Below, piece by piece: positions 10,344 to 19,581 of a stretch of 64,000 nt of DNA. Source of the DNA: Roseicyclus persicicus. GTDB taxonomy: Bacteria > Pseudomonadota > Alphaproteobacteria > Rhodobacterales > Rhodobacteraceae. The notes beneath the pieces are model-generated. The model did not search any database. It saw nothing but the letters and a program-made list of their open reading frames with translations, and was not told the DNA's origin. The number at the start of each line of letters is the position of its first letter. The first letter of the stretch is position 1. The stretch spans positions 829,758 to 893,757 of the forward strand of contig NZ_JAAZQQ010000002.1 in the NCBI RefSeq assembly GCF_012395815.1, written 5' to 3'. Both the position numbers and the translations under genes were made by a program.

Positions 10344-11237
10344 ATGGCGGGTGTCACGCTTCTCGATGGCGGGATCGGGCAGGAGATGGTGGCGCGCGCG
10401 GGCGACCGGCCGACGCCGCTGTGGTCCACGCGGGCCATGATGGACCACCCGGGGCTGCTGCAGCAGATCCACGCCGATTACTTCGCCGCGGGCGCCGACA
10501 TCGCCACCACCAACACCTACGCCATCCACCGCGACCGGCTGCGCCCGGACGGGCTGGAGGAGGCCTTCGCGCCGCTGATGGCCGCCGCGCTCGGCGAGGC
10601 GTCGGCGGCCCGCGCCGCCCACGGCCGCGGCCGCATCGCCGGGTCGATCGGCCCGCTGCGGGCGAGCTACCGGCCCGACCTGCACCCGCCCCACGCCGAG
10701 GCGGTGCCGCTCTATGCCGAGGTCGCCCGGCTCCTCGCGCCGCGGGTCGACCTGATCCTGGTCGAGACGGTCGCCTCCGTGGCCCATGCCCGCGCCGCGC
10801 TCGAGGGGGCGGTGGCGGCGGGCAGGCCGGTGTGGCTGGCCGTCACGCTCGATGACGAGGACGGCACGCGCCTGCGCTCGGGCGAGTCGCTGGCCGAGGT
10901 GCTTCCGGTGGTGACGGAGGGCGGCGCCGCGGCGGTCCTGGCCAATTGCTCGGCGCCCGAGGCCATGCCGGCGGGGCTCGACATCCTGGCGCGGGCGGGG
11001 CTGCCCTTCGGCGCCTACGCCAACGGCTTCGCCCGGATCACCAAGGCGTTCCTGCAGGACCGCCCGACCGTCGACGCCCTGTCGCCCCGCCGCGACCTCG
11101 GGCCCGTGGCCTACGCCGACCACGCCATGGGCTGGGTCGGGCAGGGCGCCACGATCCTCGGCGGCTGCTGCGAGACCGGCCCGGCCCACATCGCCGAGAT
11201 CGCCCGCCGCCTGCGGGAGGCCGGCCTGCACGATTGA
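10344..11237 (+). CDS. Homocysteine S-methyltransferase family protein
   Basis: The 297-residue zinc-dependent methyltransferase transfers a methyl group from a donor such as S-methylmethionine, betaine or AdoMet to homocysteine to give methionine. The barrel begins VTLLDGGIGQEMV. The zinc ligands are seen as Cys in VLANCSAPEAM and the Cys pair in LGGCCETGPAHI. It is shorter than the cobalamin-dependent MetH, so it is a single-domain enzyme of the MmuM/BHMT type. The donor cannot be read from sequence. GGAGGGGG precedes ATG 10344; codons upstream of it lie within the tRNA. Confidence 0.88.
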   Translation: MAGVTLLDGGIGQEMVARAGDRPTPLWSTRAMMDHPGLLQQIHADYFAAGADIATTNTYAIHRDRLRPDGLEEAFAPLMAAALGEASAARAAHGRGRIAGSIGPLRASYRPDLHPPHAEAVPLYAEVARLLAPRVDLILVETVASVAHARAALEGAVAAGRPVWLAVTLDDEDGTRLRSGESLAEVLPVVTEGGAAAVLANCSAPEAMPAGLDILARAGLPFGAYANGFARITKAFLQDRPTVDALSPRRDLGPVAYADHAMGWVGQGATILGGCCETGPAHIAEIARRLREAGLHD

Positions 11238-11238
11238 G

Positions 11239-11271
11239 GATTTCGATTGATCCTTGCGCGTTCGATTGCAT
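11239..11271 (+). promoter_or_regulatory. Possible LysR-regulator binding repeats
   Basis: Two related strings, TTTCGATTGATCC at 11241 and GTTCGATTGCA at 11260, lie just upstream of the LysR-type gene. Similar TCGAT-containing strings occur before fdsG at 12,218-12,260. Autoregulation is an inference. Confidence 0.4.
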
Positions 11272-11281
11272 ACTGCCGCGC

Positions 11282-12163
11282 ATGATCAACAAGCTCGAAA
11301 TGTTCATCGCGGTGGCCAAGGAGGGGCATTTCGGCCGTGCCGCCGAAAGTCTCGGGATCACCCAGCCGACGCTCTCGACCGGCATCAAGCAGCTGGAGGA
11401 ACAGCTGGGCGTGCAGCTGATCTTCCGCGGGTCGCGCTACGGCGGTCTGACGCCCGAGGGGCAGCGCGCGCTGGTCTGGGCGCGGCGGCTGGTGTCGGAC
11501 AGCCGCACCTTCCGCGAGGAGATGCGCGTCAGCCGCCACGGGCTGTCGGGCCACCTGCGGCTGGCGGTGATCCCCACCGCGCTGACCTGGGCCGCGAAGC
11601 TGTCGGCGCGCTTCGCCGCGCGGCACCCCAAGGTGCGCTTCACCATCCTGTCGCGGACCTCGGCCGAGATCCTTAAGATGCTGGAGAATCTGGAGGTCGA
11701 CGCCGGGCTGTCCTACCTCGACAACGAACCCCTGGGCCGCGTCACCACCGCGCCGCTCTACACCGAGCGCTACACGCTGGTCTGCCACGCCGACAACCCG
11801 CTGGCGCTGGAGACCGAGGTCACGTGGGCCGACCTGGCCGGCGAGCGGCTGTGCCTGCTGACCCCCGACATGCAGAACCGGCGCATCATCAACCAGTGCT
11901 TCATGGAGGCCGACGTGACGCCCGATGCGCTGGTCGAGTCGAATTCCACCGTCGTGCTGGCCGCCCATGTCGAGGAGGGCGGCTGGGTCACCGTGTTGCC
12001 CGCTGAAATGGCACGGTTTCTGGCGTCCGGGAAACGCTTTGCCATCGTGCCCATCGCGGGCGGCCACGTCGAGCACAAGGTCGGGCTCGTCGCGCCCTAC
12101 CGCGAGCCCCATACGCCCGTGCTCGAGGCGCTCCTCGCGGAAGCCGCGGACCTCGCCGCCTGA
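11282..12163 (+). CDS. fdsR: LysR-type regulator of formate dehydrogenase
   Basis: This 293-residue transcription factor has an N-terminal winged helix-turn-helix (MINKLEMFIAVAKEGHFGRA, ITQPTLSTGIKQLEEQLG) and a C-terminal periplasmic-binding-protein-like effector domain. It is encoded 132 bases upstream of fdsG on the same strand. LysR regulators next to fds operons are known to respond to formate (FdsR in Cupriavidus). The link to formate here is inferred from position. The start ATG is the only one that gives a complete HTH. Confidence 0.85.
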   Translation: MINKLEMFIAVAKEGHFGRAAESLGITQPTLSTGIKQLEEQLGVQLIFRGSRYGGLTPEGQRALVWARRLVSDSRTFREEMRVSRHGLSGHLRLAVIPTALTWAAKLSARFAARHPKVRFTILSRTSAEILKMLENLEVDAGLSYLDNEPLGRVTTAPLYTERYTLVCHADNPLALETEVTWADLAGERLCLLTPDMQNRRIINQCFMEADVTPDALVESNSTVVLAAHVEEGGWVTVLPAEMARFLASGKRFAIVPIAGGHVEHKVGLVAPYREPHTPVLEALLAEAADLAA

Positions 12164-12217
12164 CCCCGGCGGTGTCGGTTTCGGCGCGCAGAGGGTCGGC
12201 GGTGTTTCATTGAAAAT

Positions 12218-12262
12218 TCCGATCGATTGACGGAACAGCGATATTGATGGTCGATCGAAAAC
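12218..12262 (+). promoter_or_regulatory. Putative fds operon operator
   Basis: TTCCGATCGATTGACGG (12218) and GGTCGATCGAAAA (12249, inverted relative to TTTCGAT at 11,241) flank an AT-rich stretch GCGATATTGATG. The pair has the look of a LysR site spanning a promoter region 35-75 bases before fdsG. Confidence 0.45.
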
Positions 12263-12295
12263 GCGCAAGCTGCGGCCAGAGTTCCGGAGCCTGCC

Positions 12296-12772
12296 ATGAC
12301 GACCACTGCCCGCCTGCCCGACGCCGACCGGGTCGCCGAGATCGCCCGCATCGTGGCCGATCACCTGCATCTCGAGGGGCCGCTGCTGCCGATCCTGCAC
12401 GCGCTGCAGGCGCGCTTCGGCCATGTCCCCGCCGCGGCGCAGGCGCCGATCTGCGAGGCGTTGAACATCACCCGGGCCGAGCTGCATGGGGTCATCAGTT
12501 TCTACCATGATTTCAGGGAGAAACCGGCCGGCGTTCACGTGGTCAGGATCTGCCGCGCCGAAGCCTGCCAGGCGGTCGGCGCCGGCGCGCTGTCCGAGGC
12601 GGTGCTGGCGCGGCTCGGCCTCGACTGGGGCGGCACCACGCGCGACGGGCGCGTGACGGTGGAGCCGGTCTATTGCCTCGGCCTCTGCGCCTGCGGGCCG
12701 GCGGCGATGGTCGATGGCCAGCCGCGCGGCCGCGTGCGGGCGGACGCGCTGCTGGCGGAGGTGGGCGCATGA
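12296..12772 (+). CDS. fdsG: NAD-dependent formate dehydrogenase gamma subunit
   Basis: This 158-residue NuoE-like subunit carries one 2Fe-2S cluster in the soluble molybdenum formate dehydrogenase complex. The helical N-terminus (ADRVAEIARIVADHLHLEGP) is followed by a thioredoxin-like domain. The four cluster cysteines lie in RICRAEACQAVGA and VYCLGLCACGPAAMVDG. Its stop overlaps the fdsB start by four bases. Confidence 0.95.
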   Translation: MTTTARLPDADRVAEIARIVADHLHLEGPLLPILHALQARFGHVPAAAQAPICEALNITRAELHGVISFYHDFREKPAGVHVVRICRAEACQAVGAGALSEAVLARLGLDWGGTTRDGRVTVEPVYCLGLCACGPAAMVDGQPRGRVRADALLAEVGA

Positions 12773-14265
12773 GGGTCTACGTCCCCCGCGACGCCGCCGC
12801 CCGCGCGCTGGGCGCCGATGCTGTCGCCGCCGCCTTCGAGGCCGCGGGCCATGCCGTCATCCGCAACGGGTCGCGCGGGATGATCTGGCTGGAACCCCTT
12901 GTGGAAATTGAGGAAAACGGCGTCCGCCGGGCCTGGGGGCCGGTCGCGGCGGGGGATGTGCCGGCGATCCTCGCCGGTCGCGCCGAAAGCCTCGGCAGGG
13001 TCGAGGACATCCCCTTCTTCGGCCGTCAGCAGCGCCTGACCTTCGCGCGCTGCGGCCTGATCGACCCGCTGGACCTGGCCGACTACGAGGCCCATGGCGG
13101 GCTGGCCGGCCTGCGCCGCGCGCGGGCGCTGGGGCCCGAGGGCATCCTGGCCGAGGTGAAGGCGAGCGGGCTGCGCGGGCGCGGCGGGGCGGGGTTTCCG
13201 ACCGGGATCAAGTGGGAGACGGTGGCCCGCGCCCCGGGCGACCGGAAATACATCGTCTGCAACGCCGACGAGGGCGACAGCGGCACCTTCGCCGACCGGA
13301 TGCTGATGGAGGGCGACCCCTTCACGCTGATCGAGGGCATGGCGATCGCGGGGCTGGCCGTGGGGGCGACGAAGGGCTTCGTCTACATCCGGTCGGAGTA
13401 TCCCGACGCCATCGCGGTGATGACGCGGGCGGTGGAGATCGCGAGGAAAAACAAAATTCTCGGGGGCGGTGTTCATGCATCGCATGCGTTCGATATCGAG
13501 ATCCGCGTGGGTGCGGGCGCCTATGTCTGCGGCGAGGAGACCTCGCTCCTGAACTCGCTCGAGGGCAAGCGCGGGGTGGTTCGGGCCAAGCCGCCGCTGC
13601 CGGCGCTGGAGGGGTTTCTGGGCCGGCCGACGGTGGTGAACAACGTGATCTCGCTGGCCACCGTTCCGGTGATCCTGGAGAAGGGGGCGGATCACTACGC
13701 GTCCTTCGGGCTGGGCCGGTCCCGGGGCACCATGCCGGTGCAGATCGCGGGCAACGTGGCGCGCGGGGGGCTGTTCGAGACCGCTTTCGGGATGCCGCTG
13801 GGCGAGCTGGTCCACGACATCGCGGGCGGCACGGCCAGCGGGCGCCCGGTGAAGGCGGTGCAGGTCGGCGGGCCGCTGGGCGCCTGGTTCGCGCCGGCGA
13901 AGTTCGACACGCCCTTCGCCTACGAGGAGTTCGACGGGCAGGGCGGGCTGATCGGGCACGCGGGCGTCGTGGTGGCGGACGACACCGTCGACATGGCGCT
14001 GATGGCGCGCTTCGCGATGGAGTTCTGCGCGGTCGAGAGCTGCGGGAAATGCACGCCCTGCCGGATCGGCGCGGTGCGCGGCGTGGAGACCATCGACCGG
14101 ATCCGGGCGGGGGATGCGGCGGCGGTGCCGCTGCTCGTGGACCTCTGCGAGACGATGAAGCACGGGTCGCTCTGCGCGTTGGGGGGCTTCACGCCCTACC
14201 CGGTGATGAGCGCGCTGCGGCAGTTCCCCGAGGAGTTCGGGCTGCTGCGGGAGGCGGCGGAGTGA
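12769..14265 (+). CDS. fdsB: NAD-dependent formate dehydrogenase beta subunit
   Basis: The 498-residue diaphorase subunit passes electrons from the iron-sulfur chain through FMN to NAD+. An N-terminal thioredoxin-like domain of about 120 residues is fused to a NuoF-like part, as is usual for FdsB. Key motifs are GRGGAGFPTGIKW for NADH, CNADEGDSGTFADRMLM for FMN, and ESCGKCTPCRIGAVRG for the 4Fe-4S cluster. ATG 12769 overlaps the fdsG stop; the longer frame upstream is a shadow of fdsG. Confidence 0.95.
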   Translation: MRVYVPRDAAARALGADAVAAAFEAAGHAVIRNGSRGMIWLEPLVEIEENGVRRAWGPVAAGDVPAILAGRAESLGRVEDIPFFGRQQRLTFARCGLIDPLDLADYEAHGGLAGLRRARALGPEGILAEVKASGLRGRGGAGFPTGIKWETVARAPGDRKYIVCNADEGDSGTFADRMLMEGDPFTLIEGMAIAGLAVGATKGFVYIRSEYPDAIAVMTRAVEIARKNKILGGGVHASHAFDIEIRVGAGAYVCGEETSLLNSLEGKRGVVRAKPPLPALEGFLGRPTVVNNVISLATVPVILEKGADHYASFGLGRSRGTMPVQIAGNVARGGLFETAFGMPLGELVHDIAGGTASGRPVKAVQVGGPLGAWFAPAKFDTPFAYEEFDGQGGLIGHAGVVVADDTVDMALMARFAMEFCAVESCGKCTPCRIGAVRGVETIDRIRAGDAAAVPLLVDLCETMKHGSLCALGGFTPYPVMSALRQFPEEFGLLREAAE

Positions 14266-14312
14266 GCGGGTCGAGGACACATGGGGTCGCCGCCTGCGGC
14301 GTCGACCCGGGC

Positions 14313-14372
14313 GAGGGGGCCAGCCCCCTCGCGCTCCCCCGGAGTATTTTGGAAGCAAAGATGGGCAGGGAG
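14313..14372 (+). repeat. Dispersed intergenic repeat with GGAGTATTT tail
   Basis: A hairpin (GAGGGGG-CCAG-CCCCCTC at 14313-14330) is followed by CGCTCCCCCGGAGTATTTTGG and AAGATG. A related string, CCGGAGG...GTATTTGGGGAAAGATG, is at 30,246. I recognise this style of sequence from intergenic regions of many Rhodobacterales. Here it separates fdsB from fdsA by 118 bases in an otherwise tightly packed operon. Confidence 0.6.
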
Positions 14373-14383
14373 GCTGCAAGGCC

Positions 14384-17278
14384 ATGAAGGATTTCATCAT
14401 TCCCTGGAACGACGACCGTGACATGGGCACGCCCGCCAGGGAGGGCGCGCCGGTCACGCTGACGATCGACGGGTTCGAGGTGACGGTGCCCGAGGGCACG
14501 AGCGTCATGCGGGCCGCGGCGCTGGCGGGCATCCAGGTGCCGAAGCTCTGCGCGACCGACAGCCTGGAGGCCTTCGGGTCGTGCCGGCTGTGTGTCGTGG
14601 AGATCGAGGGGCGGCGGGGCACGCCGGCCTCCTGCACGACGCCGGTGGCGGCGGGGATGGTGGTGCGCACCCAGTCGGAGCAGGTGAAGAAGATCCGCAA
14701 GGGGGTGATGGAGCTCTATATCTCCGACCACCCGCTGGATTGCCTGACCTGTGCCGCGAACGGCGATTGCGAGTTGCAGGATATGGCCGGCGCCGTGGGC
14801 CTGCGCGACGTGCGCTACACCGCGCCCGAGGACGGGATGCGCACCCATTTCGCCCGGAACACCAGCGGCGAGGCGAACCCCGAGTGGCTGCCGAAGGACG
14901 ACAGCAACCCGTATTTCACCTATGACCCGGCGAAATGCATCGTCTGCAACCGCTGCGTCCGGGCCTGCGAGGAGGTGCAGGGGACCTTCGCGCTGACCAT
15001 CGAAGGCCGGGGCTTCGAGAGCCGGGTGTCGGCGGGGGCCGCGGGAGATGATTTCCTGTCATCTGACTGCGTCAGCTGCGGCGCCTGCGTGCAGGCCTGC
15101 CCGACGGCGACGCTGCAGGAGAAATCCGTCATCGAACTCGGCACGCCGACGCGGTCGGTGATCACCACCTGCGCCTATTGCGGGGTGGGGTGTTCCTTCA
15201 AGGCCGAGCTGAACGGCGACGAGCTGGTGCGGATGGTGCCCTACAAGCACGGGGCGGCGAACCGGGGGCACAGCTGCGTGAAGGGGCGGTTCGCCTGGGG
15301 CTATGCGCAACATGCCGACCGCATCCTGAACCCGATGATCCGCGACAGCATCGACCAGCCCTGGCGCGAGGTGAGCTGGGAGGAGGCGATCGGGTTCGCG
15401 GCGGCACGGCTCAGGGGCATCCAGGAGAAGCACGGGCGCAAGTCGGTCGGCGTGATCACGTCGAGCCGCTGCACCAACGAGGAAACCTACCTCGTGCAGA
15501 AGCTGGCGCGCGCGGTGTTCCGCAACAACAACACCGACACCTGCGCGCGGGTGTGCCATTCGCCCACGGGCTACGGCCTCGGCCAGACCTTCGGCACCAG
15601 CGCGGGCACCCAGAATTTCGACAGCGTGATGCACACCGATGTCGCCGTCATCATCGGGGCGAACCCGACCGACGGGCACCCGGTTTTCGCAAGCCGCCTG
15701 AAGAAGCGGCTCCGGCAGGGCGCGAAGCTGATCGTGATCGACCCGCGCCGGATCGACCTAGTGAAATCGACCCATGTGGAGGCGGCGCATCACCTGGCGC
15801 TGCGGCCCGGGACCAACGTGGCGGTCGTGACCGCGATGGCGCATGTGATCGTCACCGAGGGGCTGTTCGACGAGGATTTCATTCGCAGCCGCTGCGACTG
15901 GGACGAGTTCGAGGAGTACGCGGAGTTCGTCAGCGACGTCCGCCATTCCCCCGAGATGACCGAGATGCTGACCGGCGTGCCGGCCGACGCGCTGCGCGCC
16001 GCCGCGCGCCTCTACGCCACCGGGGGCAACGGGGCGATCTACTACGGGCTGGGCGTGACCGAGCATTCCCAGGGCTCGACCACCGTGATGGCGATTGCCA
16101 ACCTCGCCATGCTGACGGGCAACATCGGGCGCGAGGGGGTGGGGGTGAACCCGCTCCGCGGCCAGAACAACGTGCAGGGCTCCTGCGACATGGGGAGCTT
16201 CCCGCACGAGCTGCCGGGGTATCGCCATGTGAAGAACGCCGATGTGCGGGCGATCTTCGAGGCCGCCTGGGGCATCGAGATCGACCCCGAGCCGGGCCTG
16301 CGCATCCCCAACATGCTGGACGCGGCCGTCGACGGGCAGTTCAAGGGCCTCTACTGCCAGGGCGAGGACATCCTGCAGTCGGACCCCGACACCAAGCATG
16401 TCGCGGCGGGGCTGGCGGCGATGGAGTGCGTCATCGTCCACGACCTGTTCCTGAACGAGACGGCGAACTACGCGCATGTGTTCCTGCCGGGCTCGACCTT
16501 CCTGGAAAAGGACGGGACCTTCACCAATGCCGAACGGCGCATCAACCGGGTGCGCAAGGTGATGGCCCCGCGGAACGGCTACGCGGACTGGGAGATCACC
16601 CAGCTGCTGGCGAACGCGATGGGCGCGGGCTGGCACTATACTCACCCCTCGCAGATCATGGACGAGATCGCGGCGACGACGCCGGGCTTCGCCCATGTCG
16701 ACTACGCCATGCTGGAGGAGCGGGGCAGCGTGCAGTGGCCCTGCAACGACGCGGCGCCCGAGGGCTCGCCGATCATGCATGTCGACGGCTTCGTGCGCGG
16801 CAAGGGGCGGTTCATCGTCACCGAATACGTGGCGACCGAGGAACGGACCGGGCCGCGCTTCCCGCTCCTGCTGACCACCGGGCGCATCCTGAGCCAGTAC
16901 AACGTCGGCGCGCAGACGCGGCGGACGGCGAACACGGTCTGGCACACCGAGGACGTGCTGGAAATCCATCCCCATGACGCCGAGGTCAGGGGGATCACGG
17001 AGGGCGCCTGGGTGAAGCTCGCCAGCCGCTCGGGCGAGACGGCGCTGCGGGCGCACCTGACCGATCGGGTCAGCCCCGGCGTGGTCTACACGACCTTCCA
17101 CCACCCCGGCACGCAGGCCAACGTCATCACCACGGATTACTCCGACTGGGCCACGAACTGCCCGGAATACAAGGTGACGGCGGTGCAGGTCGGGCTGTCG
17201 AACGGGCCGACCGAGTGGCAGGAGAGCTACGAGGCGCAGGCGGAGCGGTCGCGCCGCATCCTGCCGGCGGCGGAATGA
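14384..17278 (+). CDS. fdsA: Formate dehydrogenase catalytic subunit alpha
   Basis: This 964-residue molybdenum subunit oxidises formate to CO2. An N-terminal 2Fe-2S ferredoxin domain (CATDSLEAFGSCRLC) is followed by NuoG-like and 4Fe-4S ferredoxin regions (CIVCNRCVRACEEVQG, CVSCGACVQACPTATL) and a further 4Fe-4S motif (CAYCGVGCSFKAEL). The bis-MGD domain follows, with the molybdenum ligand expected at Cys391 in ARVCHSPTGYGL. The enzyme therefore uses Cys rather than selenocysteine. The C-terminal dinucleotide-binding domain is complete. Its stop overlaps the next start as ATGA. Confidence 0.97.
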   Translation: MKDFIIPWNDDRDMGTPAREGAPVTLTIDGFEVTVPEGTSVMRAAALAGIQVPKLCATDSLEAFGSCRLCVVEIEGRRGTPASCTTPVAAGMVVRTQSEQVKKIRKGVMELYISDHPLDCLTCAANGDCELQDMAGAVGLRDVRYTAPEDGMRTHFARNTSGEANPEWLPKDDSNPYFTYDPAKCIVCNRCVRACEEVQGTFALTIEGRGFESRVSAGAAGDDFLSSDCVSCGACVQACPTATLQEKSVIELGTPTRSVITTCAYCGVGCSFKAELNGDELVRMVPYKHGAANRGHSCVKGRFAWGYAQHADRILNPMIRDSIDQPWREVSWEEAIGFAAARLRGIQEKHGRKSVGVITSSRCTNEETYLVQKLARAVFRNNNTDTCARVCHSPTGYGLGQTFGTSAGTQNFDSVMHTDVAVIIGANPTDGHPVFASRLKKRLRQGAKLIVIDPRRIDLVKSTHVEAAHHLALRPGTNVAVVTAMAHVIVTEGLFDEDFIRSRCDWDEFEEYAEFVSDVRHSPEMTEMLTGVPADALRAAARLYATGGNGAIYYGLGVTEHSQGSTTVMAIANLAMLTGNIGREGVGVNPLRGQNNVQGSCDMGSFPHELPGYRHVKNADVRAIFEAAWGIEIDPEPGLRIPNMLDAAVDGQFKGLYCQGEDILQSDPDTKHVAAGLAAMECVIVHDLFLNETANYAHVFLPGSTFLEKDGTFTNAERRINRVRKVMAPRNGYADWEITQLLANAMGAGWHYTHPSQIMDEIAATTPGFAHVDYAMLEERGSVQWPCNDAAPEGSPIMHVDGFVRGKGRFIVTEYVATEERTGPRFPLLLTTGRILSQYNVGAQTRRTANTVWHTEDVLEIHPHDAEVRGITEGAWVKLASRSGETALRAHLTDRVSPGVVYTTFHHPGTQANVITTDYSDWATNCPEYKVTAVQVGLSNGPTEWQESYEAQAERSRRILPAAE

Positions 17279-18084
17279 AGGCGAGCGTCTCGATCCGCGC
17301 CACGGCGCTGGGCCCCGACGGCGCGCGGGAGGTGACCCGCGCGCTGCCCGAGGAGGTGCCGGTGGCCGTCACCTGCAACGGCACGACGCAGGCCGTGATG
17401 ATGTGCACGCCGGCCGACCTGGAGGAGTTCGCGGTGGGCTTCGCCTTAACCGAGGGCTACGCCACGCCCGACCAGATCGAGCGGGTGGAGATCCTCGAGG
17501 CGGAGGCCGGGATCGAGGCGCGGCTCTGGATCGCGGAGGAGGCGGCGGCAGAGCTTGGCGCACGGCGCCGCGCGATGCTGGGGCCGGTGGGCTGCGGGCT
17601 GTGCGGGATCGAGAGCCTGGAGCAGGCGCTGCGGGTGCTGCCGCCGGTCAGCGCCCGGACGACGCTGACCCGGGCCGAGGCGGCGGGTGCGCTCGACGCG
17701 CTGCGCGGGCACCAGCCGCTCCATGACCTGACCCATGCCGTCCATGCCGCGGGGCTGCTGATGCCGGGGCGGGGGATCGTGCTGGCGCGCGAGGACGTGG
17801 GCCGTCACAACGCGCTCGACAAGCTGATCGGCGCGGCTTTGCGCGCGGGGATCGACCCCGCGGCGGGCGCGGTCGTGCTGACCAGCCGGGTGTCGGTCGA
17901 GATGGTGCAAAAGACGGTGCTGGCGGGCGCGGGGCTGCTGATCGCGGCCTCGGCCCCGACCGCGCAGGCGCTGCGGCTGGCCGAGGCCGCGGGGCTGACG
18001 GTGGCCGCCTTCGCCCGCGGCGCGCGGGTCGAGGTGTTCACCCATTCCGAGAGACTGCAGGGAGACCAGACCGATGTCGCCTGA
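17275..18084 (+). CDS. fdhD: Formate dehydrogenase accessory sulfurtransferase
   Basis: This 269-residue FdhD/FdsC-type protein delivers sulfur to, and protects, the bis-MGD cofactor before it is inserted in FdsA. The sulfur-transfer Cys pair is in GCGLCGIESLEQAL, and the conserved REDVGRHNALDKLIG and TSRVSVEMVQKT blocks are present. ATG 17275 overlaps the fdsA stop and is the natural start; upstream codons are a shadow of fdsA. The name fdsC is used for the same gene in some fds operons. Confidence 0.95.
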   Translation: MKASVSIRATALGPDGAREVTRALPEEVPVAVTCNGTTQAVMMCTPADLEEFAVGFALTEGYATPDQIERVEILEAEAGIEARLWIAEEAAAELGARRRAMLGPVGCGLCGIESLEQALRVLPPVSARTTLTRAEAAGALDALRGHQPLHDLTHAVHAAGLLMPGRGIVLAREDVGRHNALDKLIGAALRAGIDPAAGAVVLTSRVSVEMVQKTVLAGAGLLIAASAPTAQALRLAEAAGLTVAAFARGARVEVFTHSERLQGDQTDVA

Positions 18085-18277
18085 AAAGCTGACCCGCATG
18101 GCGAACCAGATCGCCGGCTTCTTCAAGACCCAGCCGGGCCGCGACCAGGCCGAGCGCGTGGCCCAGCACCTGAAGGACTACTGGGACCCGCGGATGCGCG
18201 CCGAGCTGAAGGCCCATGCCAAGGGGCACGAGGGCGAACTCGACGAGCTGGTGCGCCGGGCGCTGCCGTTGATCTGA
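18074..18277 (+). CDS. fdsD: Formate dehydrogenase delta subunit
   Basis: This 67-residue protein beginning MSPEKLTRMANQIAGFFKTQ belongs to the small delta subunit family found last in fds operons. It is needed for an active complex, and it is thought to help assembly or stability. It overlaps the end of fdhD by 11 bases. It closes the fdsGBACD operon, and a palindrome array that may terminate transcription begins 22 bases later. Confidence 0.95.
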   Translation: MSPEKLTRMANQIAGFFKTQPGRDQAERVAQHLKDYWDPRMRAELKAHAKGHEGELDELVRRALPLI

Positions 18278-18299
18278 CGGCGCGGGGTCGGACGGCGCA

Positions 18300-18364
18300 A
18301 GGGTCTTGCAAGACCCTCGCTAGAGCCTTGCAAGGCTCTGGCAAAAGCCTTGCAAGGCTTTTGC
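18300..18364. repeat. Three tandem palindromes with CTTGCAAG core
   Basis: Three perfect palindromes occupy 18300-18317 (AGGGTCTTGCAAGACCCT), 18322-18339 (AGAGCCTTGCAAGGCTCT) and 18341-18364 (24 bases, core AAAGCCTTGCAAGGCTTT). All share the centre CTTGCAAG, while the arms differ and remain self-complementary. The array lies between the convergent fdsD and the efflux adaptor gene. It probably works as a bidirectional terminator or belongs to a palindromic repeat family. Confidence 0.9.
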
Positions 18365-18368
18365 CGCC

Positions 18369-19577
18369 TCACATCGCCCGCCGGTCCACCACGGCGACCC
18401 CGTCGGCCACCGCGTCGCTGGGGTGGGTCACGATCCGCTCGCCGGGGGTCAGCCCCGCCAGCACCTCCGCCGTCCGCGCGCCGCGCCGGCCCAGCGTCAC
18501 CGCGCGCTCCTCGGCCAGCCCGTCGGCCACCACGAACACCGCCCAGCCGTCCCCGCGCCGGAAGACCGCGCCGAGCGGCACCTGCACGGCGCTGTCCGTC
18601 TCCCACTCCACCACGCGCAGGAACACCGAGAAGCCGTGGCCCAGCCCCGCCCGCGCCTCGGGCGGCGTCACCAGGTCGAAGATCACGTCCACCCGCTGCT
18701 CCTCGATCCCCAGCGCCGAGACCCGCGTCTCGGCCGCCGGCTCCACCCGGCGCAGCACCGCCTCGAGCGCACCCGGCCCGCCCCAGCGCTCCACGATGGC
18801 CCGCGTGCCGGGCCCGATCCGCACCGCGTCGGACGACAGGAGGTCGGCCACGATCTCCAGGTCGCCGGGGTCGCCCACCGTCACCAGCGGCGCGCCGGCC
18901 TGCACCGGGTGTTCGCTGATCGTGGCGATGGACAGGACGACCCCGTCCGCCGGCGCCGTCAGGTCGACGCAGCAGGCCGCCGGTGCCGCGCCCCCCTCGG
19001 GGCCCATCAGCGCCGCCTGCGCGCGGTCCAGCGTGCCCGTGGACATGGCGATGCGCGAGCGCGCGGCGGCGACGGCGGCGTCGGCCACGGCCAGCTGCTG
19101 GGTCACGGTCTCCAGCTGCGTCACGCTCGACACGCCCCGCTGCACCAGCGCCTGCGTGCGGTCGAACTGCATCGCGGCGAAGGCGCGCTCCTCCTCGGCG
19201 CGGGTCAGGTCGGCGCGGGCGACCTCCAGCGCGGCCTGCGCCTCGGCCACCGCCGCCTCGGCCTGCGCCCGGCTGCGCGCGTCGAGGAGCGCGGGCGAGG
19301 CCGGCTCCACCCGCGCCACTACCGTCACGCCCGCCGCCACCGGGTCGCCCACCACCACGGGCGCCCGCAGCGCGGTGCCGGCGATGGGGGCGGCCACCTC
19401 GTAGACCTCGCGGATGCGCGTCCGCGCGTCGGCGTCGATGGTCACCTGCATCGGCCCCGCCGTCACCTCGATCAGGTCGACCGGCACCGGGTCCTCGCGA
19501 AAGGCGACCCAGGCCAGCCCCCCGATCAGGGCCGCCCCGGCCAGCGAAAGCGCGATCGTGCGCGTGGTCCAGACCAT
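18369..19577 (-). CDS. Efflux periplasmic adaptor (membrane fusion protein)
   Basis: This 402-residue HlyD/MacA-like adaptor is anchored by an N-terminal segment (TIALSLAGAALIGGLAWVAF) and spans the periplasm between an ABC exporter and an outer-membrane channel. A lipoyl-like beta domain (VYEVAAPIAGTALRAPVVVG), an alpha-helical hairpin rich in Ala and Glu, and a beta-barrel (ADLLSSDAVRIGPGTRAIVE) are visible in order. It is the last gene of a three-gene minus-strand operon with an ABC ATPase and a FtsX-type permease. No outer-membrane partner is in the window. Confidence 0.88.
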   Translation of the reverse strand: MVWTTRTIALSLAGAALIGGLAWVAFREDPVPVDLIEVTAGPMQVTIDADARTRIREVYEVAAPIAGTALRAPVVVGDPVAAGVTVVARVEPASPALLDARSRAQAEAAVAEAQAALEVARADLTRAEEERAFAAMQFDRTQALVQRGVSSVTQLETVTQQLAVADAAVAAARSRIAMSTGTLDRAQAALMGPEGGAAPAACCVDLTAPADGVVLSIATISEHPVQAGAPLVTVGDPGDLEIVADLLSSDAVRIGPGTRAIVERWGGPGALEAVLRRVEPAAETRVSALGIEEQRVDVIFDLVTPPEARAGLGHGFSVFLRVVEWETDSAVQVPLGAVFRRGDGWAVFVVADGLAEERAVTLGRRGARTAEVLAGLTPGERIVTHPSDAVADGVAVVDRRAM

Positions 19578-19581
19578 GGCG

